A stretch of DNA of 34,954 nt from Streptomyces viridochromogenes DSM 40736 (GCF_000158955.1 NZ_GG657757.1:6353365-6388318), one strand, 5' to 3'. Positions 7,512 to 15,775 are shown, numbered from the stretch's first letter. A program made the numbers and translations. The notes: generated by a model not told the origin, from the letters alone.

Positions 7512-8933
7512 ATGACTCTCTGGACTTCTCTCGAGCCCGCCTCCGCGACGGTGGACCCCGGCGGCAGCACGACGGTGCGGCTGCGGTTGCGCAACACCGG
7601 TGATGTCGTCGATGAGTACCGCTTCGAAGCGGTGGGGCCGGTCGCGCCGTGGACGTCGGTCGAGCCGTCTTCTCTGCGTCTGTATCCCGGTACGACGGGG
7701 ACGGTGGAGTTGACGTTCGCGCCGCCGCGCAGTCCGGATGCGACGGCGGGGCCGAACCCGTACGCGGTGCGGATCACGCCGAGCGAGCATCCGGAGGCGA
7801 CGACGGTTCCCGAGGGGAACCTGACCGTCACGCCGTTCACGGAGGTGCGCGCGGAGTTGGTGCCGCCGACGGTGAAGGGTCGGTTCCGGGGTCGGCCCCG
7901 GCTGGCGGTGGACAACTTGGGCAACACCAAGCTGACCGCTTCCCTCAGCGGCAGTGACAACGGTGACGAGCTGTCCTACGACCTGCATCCGGCCAATGTC
8001 CAGATCGAGCCGGGCCGGGCCGCGTTCGTGAAGACCACGCTCAAGCCGAAGAACATCATCTGGTTCGGCGCGAAGGAACAGCGTCCCTACACCCTCGCCG
8101 TGCAGCGCTCCGGCGCCCAGGCCGTGCCCGTGGAGGGGACGTTCGTCCAACGCGGGTTCCTGCCCCGCTGGCTGGCGACGTTCTTCGGGATCCTGTTCGC
8201 CCTCACGCTCACCTTCGTGATGCTGTGGATCGCCTACAAGCCCGCCGTCGGCACCAAGGCCAACCCCTCGCCGGCCGTCGAGGCCGCCAACACCCTCGCC
8301 CCCTCCCCGAGCCCCACCCCTGCCCTCACCTCGGCGCCGCCACCACCGTCGCCGACCCCGCAGGAGCCGGAGGGCGGTGACGACGGCGGCGGAGGCGGCG
8401 GAGGCGGCGGGGCCGCGCCGCCCCCGGCCAAGAAGCCCCCGAAGCCCGTGGTGCCGGCGACGAACGTCGTGCTGCGCAACACCACCACCAAGAGGTGCGT
8501 GGACGTCCCGGGCTACGAGAATGGCCAGGCCGAGGGCCCCGTACGCCAGTTCACCTGCAACGAGACACCGCAGGACAACCAGCTGTGGGACCTCGACGTG
8601 AAGTTCCCGAAGACGGGACCGGGCGGCAGCGCGCTCTTCGTGATCCGCAACGTCAAGGACCGGCTGTGCGTGGACCTGCCGGCCAAGGGCGCGGCTCCGG
8701 TGCGGTCCAGGATCCAGGAGTTCACCTGCGACGGCACGACCGACGACAACCAGCTGTGGTGGGTCGACAAGCAGGAGAGCGGCGCCTACTGGATCCGCAA
8801 CTTCGCGAGCAACAACAAGTGCCTGGACGTGGCCGGTTACAGCACGGGCGTCAACGACACCAACCTGACGCTCTTCGACTGCTCCAACACGGACGACCAG
8901 GAATGGGACATCGTCCGCCCGTCGCAGGGATGA
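7512..8933 (+). CDS. CIS-locus membrane protein with outer ricin-type lectin domain
   Basis: A 473-residue paralogue of the preceding gene. Residues 1-192 are almost identical to it, and the membrane helix is at about 221-242 (LATFFGILFALTLTFVMLWIAY). A Pro/Gly linker with a poly-Gly run follows. The outer domain (about 318-470) is an R-type beta-trefoil lectin: three repeats end in QxW-type motifs NQLWDL, NQLWWV and DQEWDI, each preceded by cysteine pairs around KRCVDVPG, RLCVDLPA and KCLDVAG. Such domains bind galactose- or xylose-type sugars. The predicted topology puts the lectin outside the membrane, facing the cell wall, and the beta domain inside, where the CIS particle would dock. The ATG is 4 bp after the upstream stop with a GAGGA-like site, so the pair is one transcript. 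Confidence 0.9.
   Translation: MTLWTSLEPASATVDPGGSTTVRLRLRNTGDVVDEYRFEAVGPVAPWTSVEPSSLRLYPGTTGTVELTFAPPRSPDATAGPNPYAVRITPSEHPEATTVPEGNLTVTPFTEVRAELVPPTVKGRFRGRPRLAVDNLGNTKLTASLSGSDNGDELSYDLHPANVQIEPGRAAFVKTTLKPKNIIWFGAKEQRPYTLAVQRSGAQAVPVEGTFVQRGFLPRWLATFFGILFALTLTFVMLWIAYKPAVGTKANPSPAVEAANTLAPSPSPTPALTSAPPPPSPTPQEPEGGDDGGGGGGGGGAAPPPAKKPPKPVVPATNVVLRNTTTKRCVDVPGYENGQAEGPVRQFTCNETPQDNQLWDLDVKFPKTGPGGSALFVIRNVKDRLCVDLPAKGAAPVRSRIQEFTCDGTTDDNQLWWVDKQESGAYWIRNFASNNKCLDVAGYSTGVNDTNLTLFDCSNTDDQEWDIVRPSQG
7569..8086 (+). repeat. Near-identical copy 2 (pairs with 6146-6663)
   Basis: This is the second copy of the 518-bp block, in the second membrane-protein gene. It encodes the cytoplasmic beta domain. 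Only one of the two mismatches changes a residue (Gly to Ser, at about residue 74). Confidence 0.9.
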
Positions 8934-8950
8934 CGGACAGGCCCTGACCC

Positions 8951-9006
8951 CGCAAGGCCGGCCGCTACCAGGTGCCTTCCCCCGGCACCAGGCGGCCGGC
9001 CTTGCG
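8951..9006. terminator. Strong bidirectional hairpin between convergent genes
   Basis: A perfect 15-bp inverted repeat (8951-8965 with 8992-9006) encloses a second 6-bp stem (8971-8976 with 8984-8989). It lies between the convergent lectin-type membrane gene and the ATPase gene, whose stops are only about 31 bp apart. One whole arm and the inner stem are inside the last codons of the ATPase gene, so its C-terminal residues KAGRLVPGEGTW are encoded by terminator sequence. There is no U-tract, which is usual in Streptomyces. Confidence 0.7.
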
Positions 9007-11073
9007 GTACTCGCGGCGGGCGCCCTCCAGCAGGTCGGCCGCCGTGACCGGCTCCTCCCGCCCGGAGGCCAGATAGGCGGCCGTCACCACGGCACTCCGG
9101 ATCGAACCGCCCGCCAGCTCGAAGTCCCGGACCACCGGTCCCAGTTCGATGCCGTCCGCGCTGGGCACGTGCGACAGGCTGTGCCGCCACAGGGCGAGCC
9201 GCTGGTCCGCGTCCGGGAACGGGAAGTCGACCACCAGGTCCAGCCGCCGGGTGAACGCCTCGTCGATGTTGGCGCGCAGGTTGGTGGTGAGCAGCGCGAT
9301 ACCGTCGAACGACTCCAGCCGCTGGAGCAGATAGGCGCTCTCCAGGTTGGCGTACCGGTCGTGCGCGTCCTTGACCTCGGACCGCTTGCCGAAGACGGCG
9401 TCGGCCTCGTCGAAGAGCAGCACGGCATCGGTGCGGTCGGCCTCGGTGAAGATGCGTTCGAGGTTCTTCTCGGTCTCACCGACGTACTTGTCGACCACCG
9501 AGGACAGCTGGACCACGTAGAGGTCGAGACCGAGGTCGGCCGCGACCACCTCCGCCGAGAGCGTCTTGCCGGTGCCGGACTCGCCCGCGAACAGGCCGAG
9601 GACACCTCTGCCCCGGCCGCCGCCCGCGCTGAGCCGCCAGTCGCCGAGGACCCGGTCGCGGTGGCGGGCGCGCAGGGCGAGTTCCCGCAGCTGGGACAGG
9701 GGCCCCTCGGGCAGGACCAGGTCCCGCCAGTCGACGGCGGGCCGGATCCGGCGGGCGTGCTGCTCCAGGCCCGAGGCCGACTGCCGGCGGGCGGCGAGCC
9801 GCAGGTGCGCGGGGGACAGCGGGGTGCCCTCGAACGCGGCGAGGCCCTGCGCCGCGCGGACGGCACGGGTGATGTGGTCGCCTGCGAGGCGGTACGGGGC
9901 GACGGTGGCCGCCAGGTCGAAGTCCGGCTCCCCGCCGAGGGCGGCCGCCCAGGCACCCACCGCGCCCGCACGCCGCGCGGGCGCGTCCAGGACGAGCGGG
10001 TCCCCGTCGCACCACTGGGGGTCGTACGGGCCCGTCCCGGTGACCAGCACGGGTACATCGGCAGCCTCGGCCAACTGCCGGAAGAGCGCTGCCGGTTGCT
10101 TCGGCAGCCCGGTGACGACGACGGCGTGGCCGCACAGCCGGGCCTCGCGCAACAGCTCCGGAACGCGGTCCTCGGGGCCGGAGAAGCGCACGGCGGAGAC
10201 GCCCGAGGCGTGCAGCGCCGCGGCGACGCAGGGCAGTCCGTCGCCCTCGCGGCGCTCCCGCAGATACGCGGTGACCGGGGGGCCTGCGGTGAGCCGGCCG
10301 GCCAGCCGGTGGACGAAGCGGGAGAACTCCGCGTCTTCCACGCCCGGGGTGTCCGGCGGTGGTGCGGGCAGCGGATGCAGATGCCCGGCGAGCGCCGCGT
10401 CGGGGGTGTCGTCCCCGAGCAGATGCGCGACGAGCCGGTCCGGCACCCGCAACGAGCGGCTGAGGAAAGGGCGTTCGGGCTCCTCCACGGTCAGCAGCCC
10501 GAGGGTGGCCAGCGGTGCCGTCGGGCGCAGCCGGGCGCGGGCCCCGGCCAGGTGGACGGAGACGCCGCACAGGTCGAGGGCCAGGGCGACGGTGGCCCGG
10601 CGCCTGCTGACGTCGTCGTTGAGATAGCCGTACAGCGGCTCGAAGCCGCGGTCCAGGTCCGGGGCGAGGGCGGTGAGGAGCAGCGCGCTGTCCAGCGCGG
10701 TCAGACCGAGCCGCGCGGACAGGTCCGCCAGGCGGTCACCGGGCGGCCCCCCGGGCCCGGGGCAGTCGAGTGCCAGCGGCTCGGCCGGCCGCAGCAGATG
10801 CCGCACGGCCTCCTCCGAGAGGTACAGGCCGCGCAGCGGGTCACCGGCGGTCGGGTCATCGGCGGAACGGTGCTCGACCAGGAGGGAGACGCGGTGACGC
10901 AGTTCGGAGAGACGGGTGAGGAGGGCGTCGACGGGGGAGGGGTGTGGTCCTCCCGGGCCGGGGCTCCCCGGGCGGGGCCTCTCCTGGCCGGGGTCGGCCG
11001 GGCCGGGGCTCTCCGGGCCGGGGTCTTCCAGGCCGGGGCCGGCCGTGTCGGGACCCGGGGATCGTGTGGTCAT
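8965..11073 (-). CDS. cis15: CIS AAA+ ATPase
   Basis: A 702-residue ATPase equivalent to Pvc15/Afp15, which assist assembly of the contractile particle. The ATG at 11073 overlaps the upstream stop (ATGA). Residues about 5-45 are a Pro/Gly-rich run of PGP-type repeats. A poorly conserved helical region follows, with an inactive-looking first ATPase-like half (residues about 60-450, for example ALFRQLAEAADVPVLVTGTG). The active AAA+ module has Walker A GESGTGKT (497-504), a pore-like DKYVGETEKN, Walker B LLFDEADAVF (552-561), a sensor-like LLTTNLRANID and arginine finger region FTRRLD. The C-terminal lid contains GGSIRSAVVTAAYLA. The last codons overlap a terminator hairpin. It is coupled to the DUF4255 gene. 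Confidence 0.94.
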   Translation of the reverse strand: MTTRSPGPDTAGPGLEDPGPESPGPADPGQERPRPGSPGPGGPHPSPVDALLTRLSELRHRVSLLVEHRSADDPTAGDPLRGLYLSEEAVRHLLRPAEPLALDCPGPGGPPGDRLADLSARLGLTALDSALLLTALAPDLDRGFEPLYGYLNDDVSRRRATVALALDLCGVSVHLAGARARLRPTAPLATLGLLTVEEPERPFLSRSLRVPDRLVAHLLGDDTPDAALAGHLHPLPAPPPDTPGVEDAEFSRFVHRLAGRLTAGPPVTAYLRERREGDGLPCVAAALHASGVSAVRFSGPEDRVPELLREARLCGHAVVVTGLPKQPAALFRQLAEAADVPVLVTGTGPYDPQWCDGDPLVLDAPARRAGAVGAWAAALGGEPDFDLAATVAPYRLAGDHITRAVRAAQGLAAFEGTPLSPAHLRLAARRQSASGLEQHARRIRPAVDWRDLVLPEGPLSQLRELALRARHRDRVLGDWRLSAGGGRGRGVLGLFAGESGTGKTLSAEVVAADLGLDLYVVQLSSVVDKYVGETEKNLERIFTEADRTDAVLLFDEADAVFGKRSEVKDAHDRYANLESAYLLQRLESFDGIALLTTNLRANIDEAFTRRLDLVVDFPFPDADQRLALWRHSLSHVPSADGIELGPVVRDFELAGGSIRSAVVTAAYLASGREEPVTAADLLEGARREYRKAGRLVPGEGTW

Positions 11074-11753
11074 GTCGTCGTGTTCCGTCCTCGGGCGCGC
11101 AGCGCGGCCCTCCGGGCCTCCTTCGCCGCCTCCACCTGCCGGGGCCGGTGGGCGCGTTCCTCCGTGCCCTGCGGTGTGCCGTCGAGGGCACGTGTGCGCA
11201 CCACCGCGCCCTCGGTGACGGGCGGCCCGGCGTCGTACTCGGGGTAGGCCGGGAAGGGCGCGGTGATCACCAGGTCCAGGGAGGGCTTCAACTCTCCGCC
11301 GAGCGCGGACCAGATCTCCGCGAGGGAACGCGACTCCGTCTGGATACCGGCCACCGACACGGGAATCGTCAGTCCCAGCGCGGCGAGCGAGGAGGGCAGT
11401 TCGGAGGGCGGCAGCAGCTCTCGCGGGATCAGCGTGGCCAGCACGGCGGACAGCAGCCGGTGTTCGTCCTGGGGTTGTTTCGTCCACGCCGTGACCAGGT
11501 ACGACAGCCGGAACCAGCGCGGCGGCTGACGGCGTTTGACGACGATGTCCCGCTCGTCGTGGACCGGGACATGGCCCCGCTGACGGCGGTTGATGTCCTC
11601 GCGGATGTCGTACAGATAGGCGTTGATCGTGGGCGAGTTGCGGCGGGCGGCCCAGTCACGGGTGGGCGCGTCCAGGGCGACGTCGATCCCGGATCCGGCC
11701 AGCGCTCCACCGCTGAGCAGGCCCTTGAGGACCTCGTCCACTTCGTGGATCAC
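11070..11753 (-). CDS. cis16: DUF4255 (Pvc16-like) CIS tube terminator
   Basis: A 227-residue protein of the DUF4255 family, whose Pvc16/Afp16 members cap the end of tube and sheath and set particle length. I chose the GTG at 11753, giving VIHEVDEVLKGLLSGGALA, because family members begin there and a GGAAGCGGGAG purine stretch precedes it; upstream in-frame sequence looks non-coding. Family features include DVALDAPTRDWAARRNSPTINAYLYDIREDINRR, which contains the typical N-x-YLYD-x-REN signature, then RWFRLSYLVTAWT, EHRLLSAVLATL and LPPSEL. The C-terminal 40 residues are charged and Arg-rich. It is followed with overlap by the ATPase gene, the usual order in CIS loci. Confidence 0.92.
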   Translation of the reverse strand: MIHEVDEVLKGLLSGGALAGSGIDVALDAPTRDWAARRNSPTINAYLYDIREDINRRQRGHVPVHDERDIVVKRRQPPRWFRLSYLVTAWTKQPQDEHRLLSAVLATLIPRELLPPSELPSSLAALGLTIPVSVAGIQTESRSLAEIWSALGGELKPSLDLVITAPFPAYPEYDAGPPVTEGAVVRTRALDGTPQGTEERAHRPRQVEAAKEARRAALRARGRNTTT

Positions 11754-11917
11754 CGATGCGCTCCCGCTTCCGCCCTGCCGTGCTCGTCCCCGCGTGTCAC
11801 CCGCTGCCCCGCCCTGACCGATCGTGCCTTTTCTCCCGTCCGCGCCCGCAGGGGCGCCGGGGACGGCGGCAGGGCAGAAGGCGCTGCCCACAGGGGCGAA
11901 TTGGGGTGCCCGTTCGG

Positions 11918-12586
11918 TCAGATGTAGCCTTCCCGCAGGGCATGGGCCACGGCATGGGCCCGGTTGCGCAGGTGCAGCCGGGTGGTCAGCCCGTGCATCA
12001 CGTTCTTGACGGTGCGTTCGGAGTAGGACAGCTTGCTGGCGATCTCACCGGTGTCGAGTCCCTCGGCCACCAGCCGCAGCACGTCCAGTTCACGCGGTGT
12101 CATCCCCGAGGCCGGGGCGCCTGGACGGCCGGCGGTGCCGCGGTGCAGGGTGCCCACCTGGTTGATGAGCCGGCCGAGCAGATCGGCGGGCAGGTCCCCG
12201 TCGCCGCGGGCGGCCGCGAGCACGGCCTGCACCAGGCGGGTCGCGGTGGCCTCCCGCCGCCACACGATGGCACCGACCCCGCACTCGATGACGTCGAGCA
12301 GTTCCGTCTCCCGCAGGGCCCCCACGACGAGCACCGCACGCGCGCCCTCGCTGCGCACCAGCCGGCGCAGCCGGGTCAGTGCCGTGTCGTCGAGCACGTC
12401 GTCGATGAGCAGGGCCACCGTGCCGGGACCGGAAGCGGTCTCCTCCCGCAGGTCGATCTCCGGGAAGCGGCGCAACTGGCTGACCGCCCCCTCGCGGGAG
12501 ATCGGGTCCGTGGCATGCACGGCCACGGGTATCCGGACCGTGGAGTCGGCCGTGCCGGGGCGAGTGGTCCGCGATGAGCTGAGCAA
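11918..12586 (-). CDS. LuxR-family DNA-binding regulator of the CIS locus
   Basis: A 222-residue regulator with the layout of an orphan response regulator. Residues about 15-125 are receiver-like in length (VRIPVAVHATDPISREGAV, TVALLIDDVLDD, ARAVLVVGALRETELLDVIECGVGAIVWR) but I do not see a clear acidic pocket and phospho-aspartate set, so it is probably not phosphorylated in the usual way. Residues about 160-218 are a LuxR helix-turn-helix: MTPRELDVLRLVAEGLDTGE, IASKLSYSERTVKNVMHGL. The best start is TTG at 12586 with AGGGGAAA upstream; no better ATG or GTG with a ribosome site is present. It lies 164 bp upstream of cis16 in the same direction and is divergent from the large LAL regulator. 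A role in controlling the CIS genes is inferred from position. Confidence 0.85.
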   Translation of the reverse strand: MLSSSRTTRPGTADSTVRIPVAVHATDPISREGAVSQLRRFPEIDLREETASGPGTVALLIDDVLDDTALTRLRRLVRSEGARAVLVVGALRETELLDVIECGVGAIVWRREATATRLVQAVLAAARGDGDLPADLLGRLINQVGTLHRGTAGRPGAPASGMTPRELDVLRLVAEGLDTGEIASKLSYSERTVKNVMHGLTTRLHLRNRAHAVAHALREGYI

Positions 12587-12610
12587 CCGTTTCCCCTATG
12601 TCCGCGTACG

Positions 12611-12626
12611 CGCCACCCGGGTGGCG
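12611..12626. promoter_or_regulatory. 16-bp perfect palindrome between the two regulators
   Basis: CGCCACCCGGGTGGCG reads the same on both strands and lies 25 bp upstream of the TTG start of the small LuxR regulator. A looser inverted repeat (TACGCG..CCAC with GTGGCGTA) surrounds it. This position suits an operator for the minus-strand gene. The binding protein is not known. Confidence 0.4.
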
Positions 12627-12688
12627 CCGGTGGCGTATGTGCACTCACCACCCTTCTGCGACGCGAGAACGCGGCGCAATCGTGGATC

Positions 12689-12731
12689 ACCACGAGCGGA
12701 ACCACGAGATCGGCCTCGCGCGGACCACGAG
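12689..12731. promoter_or_regulatory. Three ACCACGAG direct repeats between the two regulators
   Basis: ACCACGAG occurs at 12689-12696, 12701-12708 and 12724-12731. Start-to-start distances are 12 and 23 bp, close to one and two helical turns. They lie in the 312-bp divergent region between the two LuxR-family genes, where no coding frame is supported. They may be sites for one of those regulators. I see no convincing -10/-35 pair for either gene in this region. Confidence 0.4.
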
Positions 12732-12898
12732 ACCGGCCCCCGTGTGACCAGGTACGACCCGACGGAGACCGAGGAGTAACGGCCCGTTCGGTTCCACCAG
12801 GGCCGGATCCCGCCCCCGTGTCACTTGTCACGGCACGGGTGCCCCGCACCGGCCGTCCTCGAACGAGAGCACACACCACGTCCGAGCCAGGAGGCAGG

Positions 12899-15775
12899 AT
12901 GCCCGATCCGCAGCGCGAGCAGCCGGAGTCCCCGCGGCGACAGCGTGCCCGGCCCGGCGAACACCGGCCGGCCGCCGCCCTGCTGGCGGCCGGGATCGCC
13001 CGTGCCCGCTCCGGTACGGGCGGTCTGGTGCTGCTCCGGGGAGCCACCGGCACCGGCCGGACCAGCGTCCTGGAGGCCGCGGCGCAGGACGCCGCCGCCG
13101 AGGGCGTGCGCGTGCTGCGCTCGCGCTGCGCGCCGGGCCGGTCCGTCGAGCCCTTCGCCGCGGTACGTCGGCTTCTCGGCGTCTCGGCGGACTTGGAGGA
13201 GCCGGACCCGACGGGTGACGAACGGGAGCAGGCCACCCTGCTGCGGCGGGCCCTGCACGCGTACGGCGGTGAGTCCCCGCTGCTGCTCGCCGTGGACGAC
13301 GTCCACCTCGCCGACGGCCCCTCGTACCGCTGGCTGGTCGAGACCGCCCGGCACGTCGACCGATTACCCGTGCCGGTCCTGATGGCCGTCACCGAACGCA
13401 GTCAGTACGACATCGACCCGCCCGCGCCGGGCTTCGCGCACACCCTCTCGCCGGCCCTCGTCGACACCCACACGCTCGCCCCGCTCACCGCCCGCTCGGC
13501 GGCCTGCCTGGTCCGCGCGGAACATCCCCGCGCCCCCGTCGCGTGGGTCGAGAACTGCGTCCGGGCAGGAGCGGGCAGCCCTCTGCTGCTGCGGGCCCTC
13601 CTGGACGACCTGAGCGCGTCCGGGTCGTACGAGGCCGGGGCTCCCGACGCCTGCGCGGCCGGTGGCCCGGGCCCCTTCAGCCACATCACGGCCGGCGCTC
13701 CGGGCGCCCCCGTCCCGTACCCCGCCGTACCCGAGACGTCCGCCGCCCTCTACCCCGGCTCGTATCCGGCCGCCGTGCAGTGGTGGCTGGACAGCGCCGG
13801 ACCCGGCACGGCGGAAGTGGCTCGCGTCCTCGCCGCACTCGAGGAGGCAGAGGAGGGAGAGGACCCGACGGCGGCCGAACCGGCCGGTCTGCTGGCCGAG
13901 CTCGCCGGTGCCGACCCGGCCCGGGTCGCGGGCTGGCTCACCGCGATGACCGGGCTCGGCCTGCTGCGCCCCGGCCCCGACGGCCGCCCCCGCTACGCCC
14001 ATCCGCTGCTGCGGGACGCCGTACTCGCCGGTGTCCCCGACGCCCGGCGGCGCGCGGTGCACCGGGCCGCGGCCGAGGCGATGCTGCACCGCGGCGCCGC
14101 CACCGGGGCCGTGGCACGGCAGTTGCTGCTGTCCGGCCCGGCGGGCGGCACCTGGGCACCGGCCGTGCTGCGGGACGCCGCCTCGCTCGCTCTGCGCGAC
14201 GACCGTTCCGACGACGCCGTCGCCTTCCTGCGCAGGGCCCTGGACGAGCCGCTGCCCGACGACCACCGACAGCGCCTCCTGACCGAACTGGGCTCCCTGG
14301 AGTGCGCGGGCCGGGAGTCCTCGGCCGGGATCCCCCGGCTCACCGAGGCACTGTCCCTGCACGGCACACCGCAGGACCGGGTGCGGGCCGCCGTGGCCCT
14401 CGGCACCGCCCTGGCCGGGCGTGGCCGGGCCCGCGCCGCCGTGGAGGTCCTGCGCACGGTGGACGGTCAGCTCACCGGGCATCCCGACCTGGGCGCCACC
14501 CTCCAGACCGCGTCCGCACTGCTCTCCGACCAGGACCAGACGGTCCGCCGGGACGTGTACCGCTGTCTGTCCGCCACCGCCGAGCGCTCGCCGGAACTCG
14601 TCGGCCCGGCCACCCGGGCCCTGCTCGTGCGGTACGCGGCCACCGCCGCGCTGACCTCGGCGGACGACGCGATGCGGCAGGTGCGCGCGCTGCTCGCCGA
14701 GCCGGCCCACCCGCTCACCGAGCCCTTCCTGCTGGGGACGGCGGCCGCGGTCGCCCAGTGGGCCGACGAACTCGACGAGGCCGACCGCCTCGTGGACCGC
14801 GGCCTGGCCGGCCAGCGCCCCGACCTGCTGCACCCGATGCACGCGGCGCTGCTCAACACCCGGGCCGACATCGCCGCCGCGCGCGGCGAGTACGCGCTGC
14901 TGCCGGCCGAACCCCCCACCCCGGCGAACGGCCCCTCCAACATCCACGCCACCACCCTCCTCGCGCTCGTGGAGACCGGCCGCAGCGCCGAGGCCCGACG
15001 GCTCGCGGACGGCTTCGACCTGCGCGAGGCGCCCGACAACTGGGAGCTGAACCGGTTCCTGTACGCACGGGGCGTGCAGCGCGCCGCCGCGGGCGACACG
15101 GCCGGGGCGCTGCACGACTTCCTGGAGTGCGGCCGCCGCCAGAGCGCCCGCGAGGTGGTCAGCCCGGTCGTCACGCCCTGGCGGTCCGCCGCCGCCGAGT
15201 GCCGCCTGGCCCTCGGCAGTCCGCAGGAGGCGCTCGCGCTGGCCGAGGAGGAGCTGCGGCTGGCCCGCACCTGGGGCACGCCCCGCATCGTGGGCCGCGC
15301 CCTCCGGGTCCTCGGCACGGTCACGGGCGGCCGCCGGGGCCTGGACCTGGCCGAGGAGGCCGTACGACTCCTCGCGGACGCGCCGGCCGCCACGGAGGGG
15401 GAACTGGTCGCCGCGCTCCTCGCGCAGGGCAGGCAGCTGACCGCCGCCGGGGACCGCGCCCGGGCCCGGGAGTGCCTTCGGTCAGCCGCCGAGCGGGCCG
15501 AACGCCTGGGCGCGCTGCGGCTGCGGACGCTCGCGGAGGAGGCTCTGCGCGAGGGCGGGGCCCGCCGCGCCGCCGGCGCCCGCACCGGCTCCGGGGCCCT
15601 CACCGGCAGCGAACTGCGCATCGCCCAACTCGCGGCCGGCGGCCGCACGAACGCCGAGATCGCGGCCCTCCTGCACCTCGCCCGGCGCACCGTGGAGACC
15701 CATCTGACCAGTGCCTACAAGAAGTTGGGCATACGGCGGCGGGGCGAGCTGGGGCGGGCGCTGAACGGGATCTGA
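12899..15775 (+). CDS. LAL-type LuxR regulator with a TTA codon
   Basis: A 958-residue large ATP-binding LuxR-family regulator. The ATG at 12899 (MPDPQREQPE) has GGAGG 5 nt upstream; a GTG at 12818 would add 27 unlikely residues. The N-terminal NTPase has a Walker A-like GATGTGRTS in which the usual lysine is arginine, and a Walker B LLLAVDDVHLAD. The middle is helical, TPR-like and Ala/Leu-rich. The C-terminal 60 residues are a LuxR helix-turn-helix: LTGSELRIAQLAAGGRTNAE, IAALLHLARRTVETHLTSAYKKLGI. Codon 156 is TTA (13364-13366), the only in-frame TTA I noticed in the window, so translation should need the bldA tRNA. The best-known homologue by position is SCO4263, the regulator gene at the end of the S. 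coelicolor CIS cluster, also TTA-containing as I recall. Confidence 0.92.
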   Translation: MPDPQREQPESPRRQRARPGEHRPAAALLAAGIARARSGTGGLVLLRGATGTGRTSVLEAAAQDAAAEGVRVLRSRCAPGRSVEPFAAVRRLLGVSADLEEPDPTGDEREQATLLRRALHAYGGESPLLLAVDDVHLADGPSYRWLVETARHVDRLPVPVLMAVTERSQYDIDPPAPGFAHTLSPALVDTHTLAPLTARSAACLVRAEHPRAPVAWVENCVRAGAGSPLLLRALLDDLSASGSYEAGAPDACAAGGPGPFSHITAGAPGAPVPYPAVPETSAALYPGSYPAAVQWWLDSAGPGTAEVARVLAALEEAEEGEDPTAAEPAGLLAELAGADPARVAGWLTAMTGLGLLRPGPDGRPRYAHPLLRDAVLAGVPDARRRAVHRAAAEAMLHRGAATGAVARQLLLSGPAGGTWAPAVLRDAASLALRDDRSDDAVAFLRRALDEPLPDDHRQRLLTELGSLECAGRESSAGIPRLTEALSLHGTPQDRVRAAVALGTALAGRGRARAAVEVLRTVDGQLTGHPDLGATLQTASALLSDQDQTVRRDVYRCLSATAERSPELVGPATRALLVRYAATAALTSADDAMRQVRALLAEPAHPLTEPFLLGTAAAVAQWADELDEADRLVDRGLAGQRPDLLHPMHAALLNTRADIAAARGEYALLPAEPPTPANGPSNIHATTLLALVETGRSAEARRLADGFDLREAPDNWELNRFLYARGVQRAAAGDTAGALHDFLECGRRQSAREVVSPVVTPWRSAAAECRLALGSPQEALALAEEELRLARTWGTPRIVGRALRVLGTVTGGRRGLDLAEEAVRLLADAPAATEGELVAALLAQGRQLTAAGDRARARECLRSAAERAERLGALRLRTLAEEALREGGARRAAGARTGSGALTGSELRIAQLAAGGRTNAEIAALLHLARRTVETHLTSAYKKLGIRRRGELGRALNGI

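Noticed and set aside
6089..8933. Hydrolase function for the membrane pair
   Set aside because: Homologues are sometimes labelled hydrolytic, but no catalytic motif is visible; the recognisable parts are beta-sandwich, ChW-like and lectin modules.
9169..11247. A 692-codon plus-strand frame opposite the AAA+ ATPase
   Set aside because: It has no recognisable domains and mirrors the codon structure of the ATPase on the other strand.
1..15775. Prophage interpretation of the sheath and tube genes
   Set aside because: No capsid, portal, terminase, integrase or lysis genes are present, while DUF4255, the AAA+ ATPase and the DUF6760 gene are typical of contractile injection systems.
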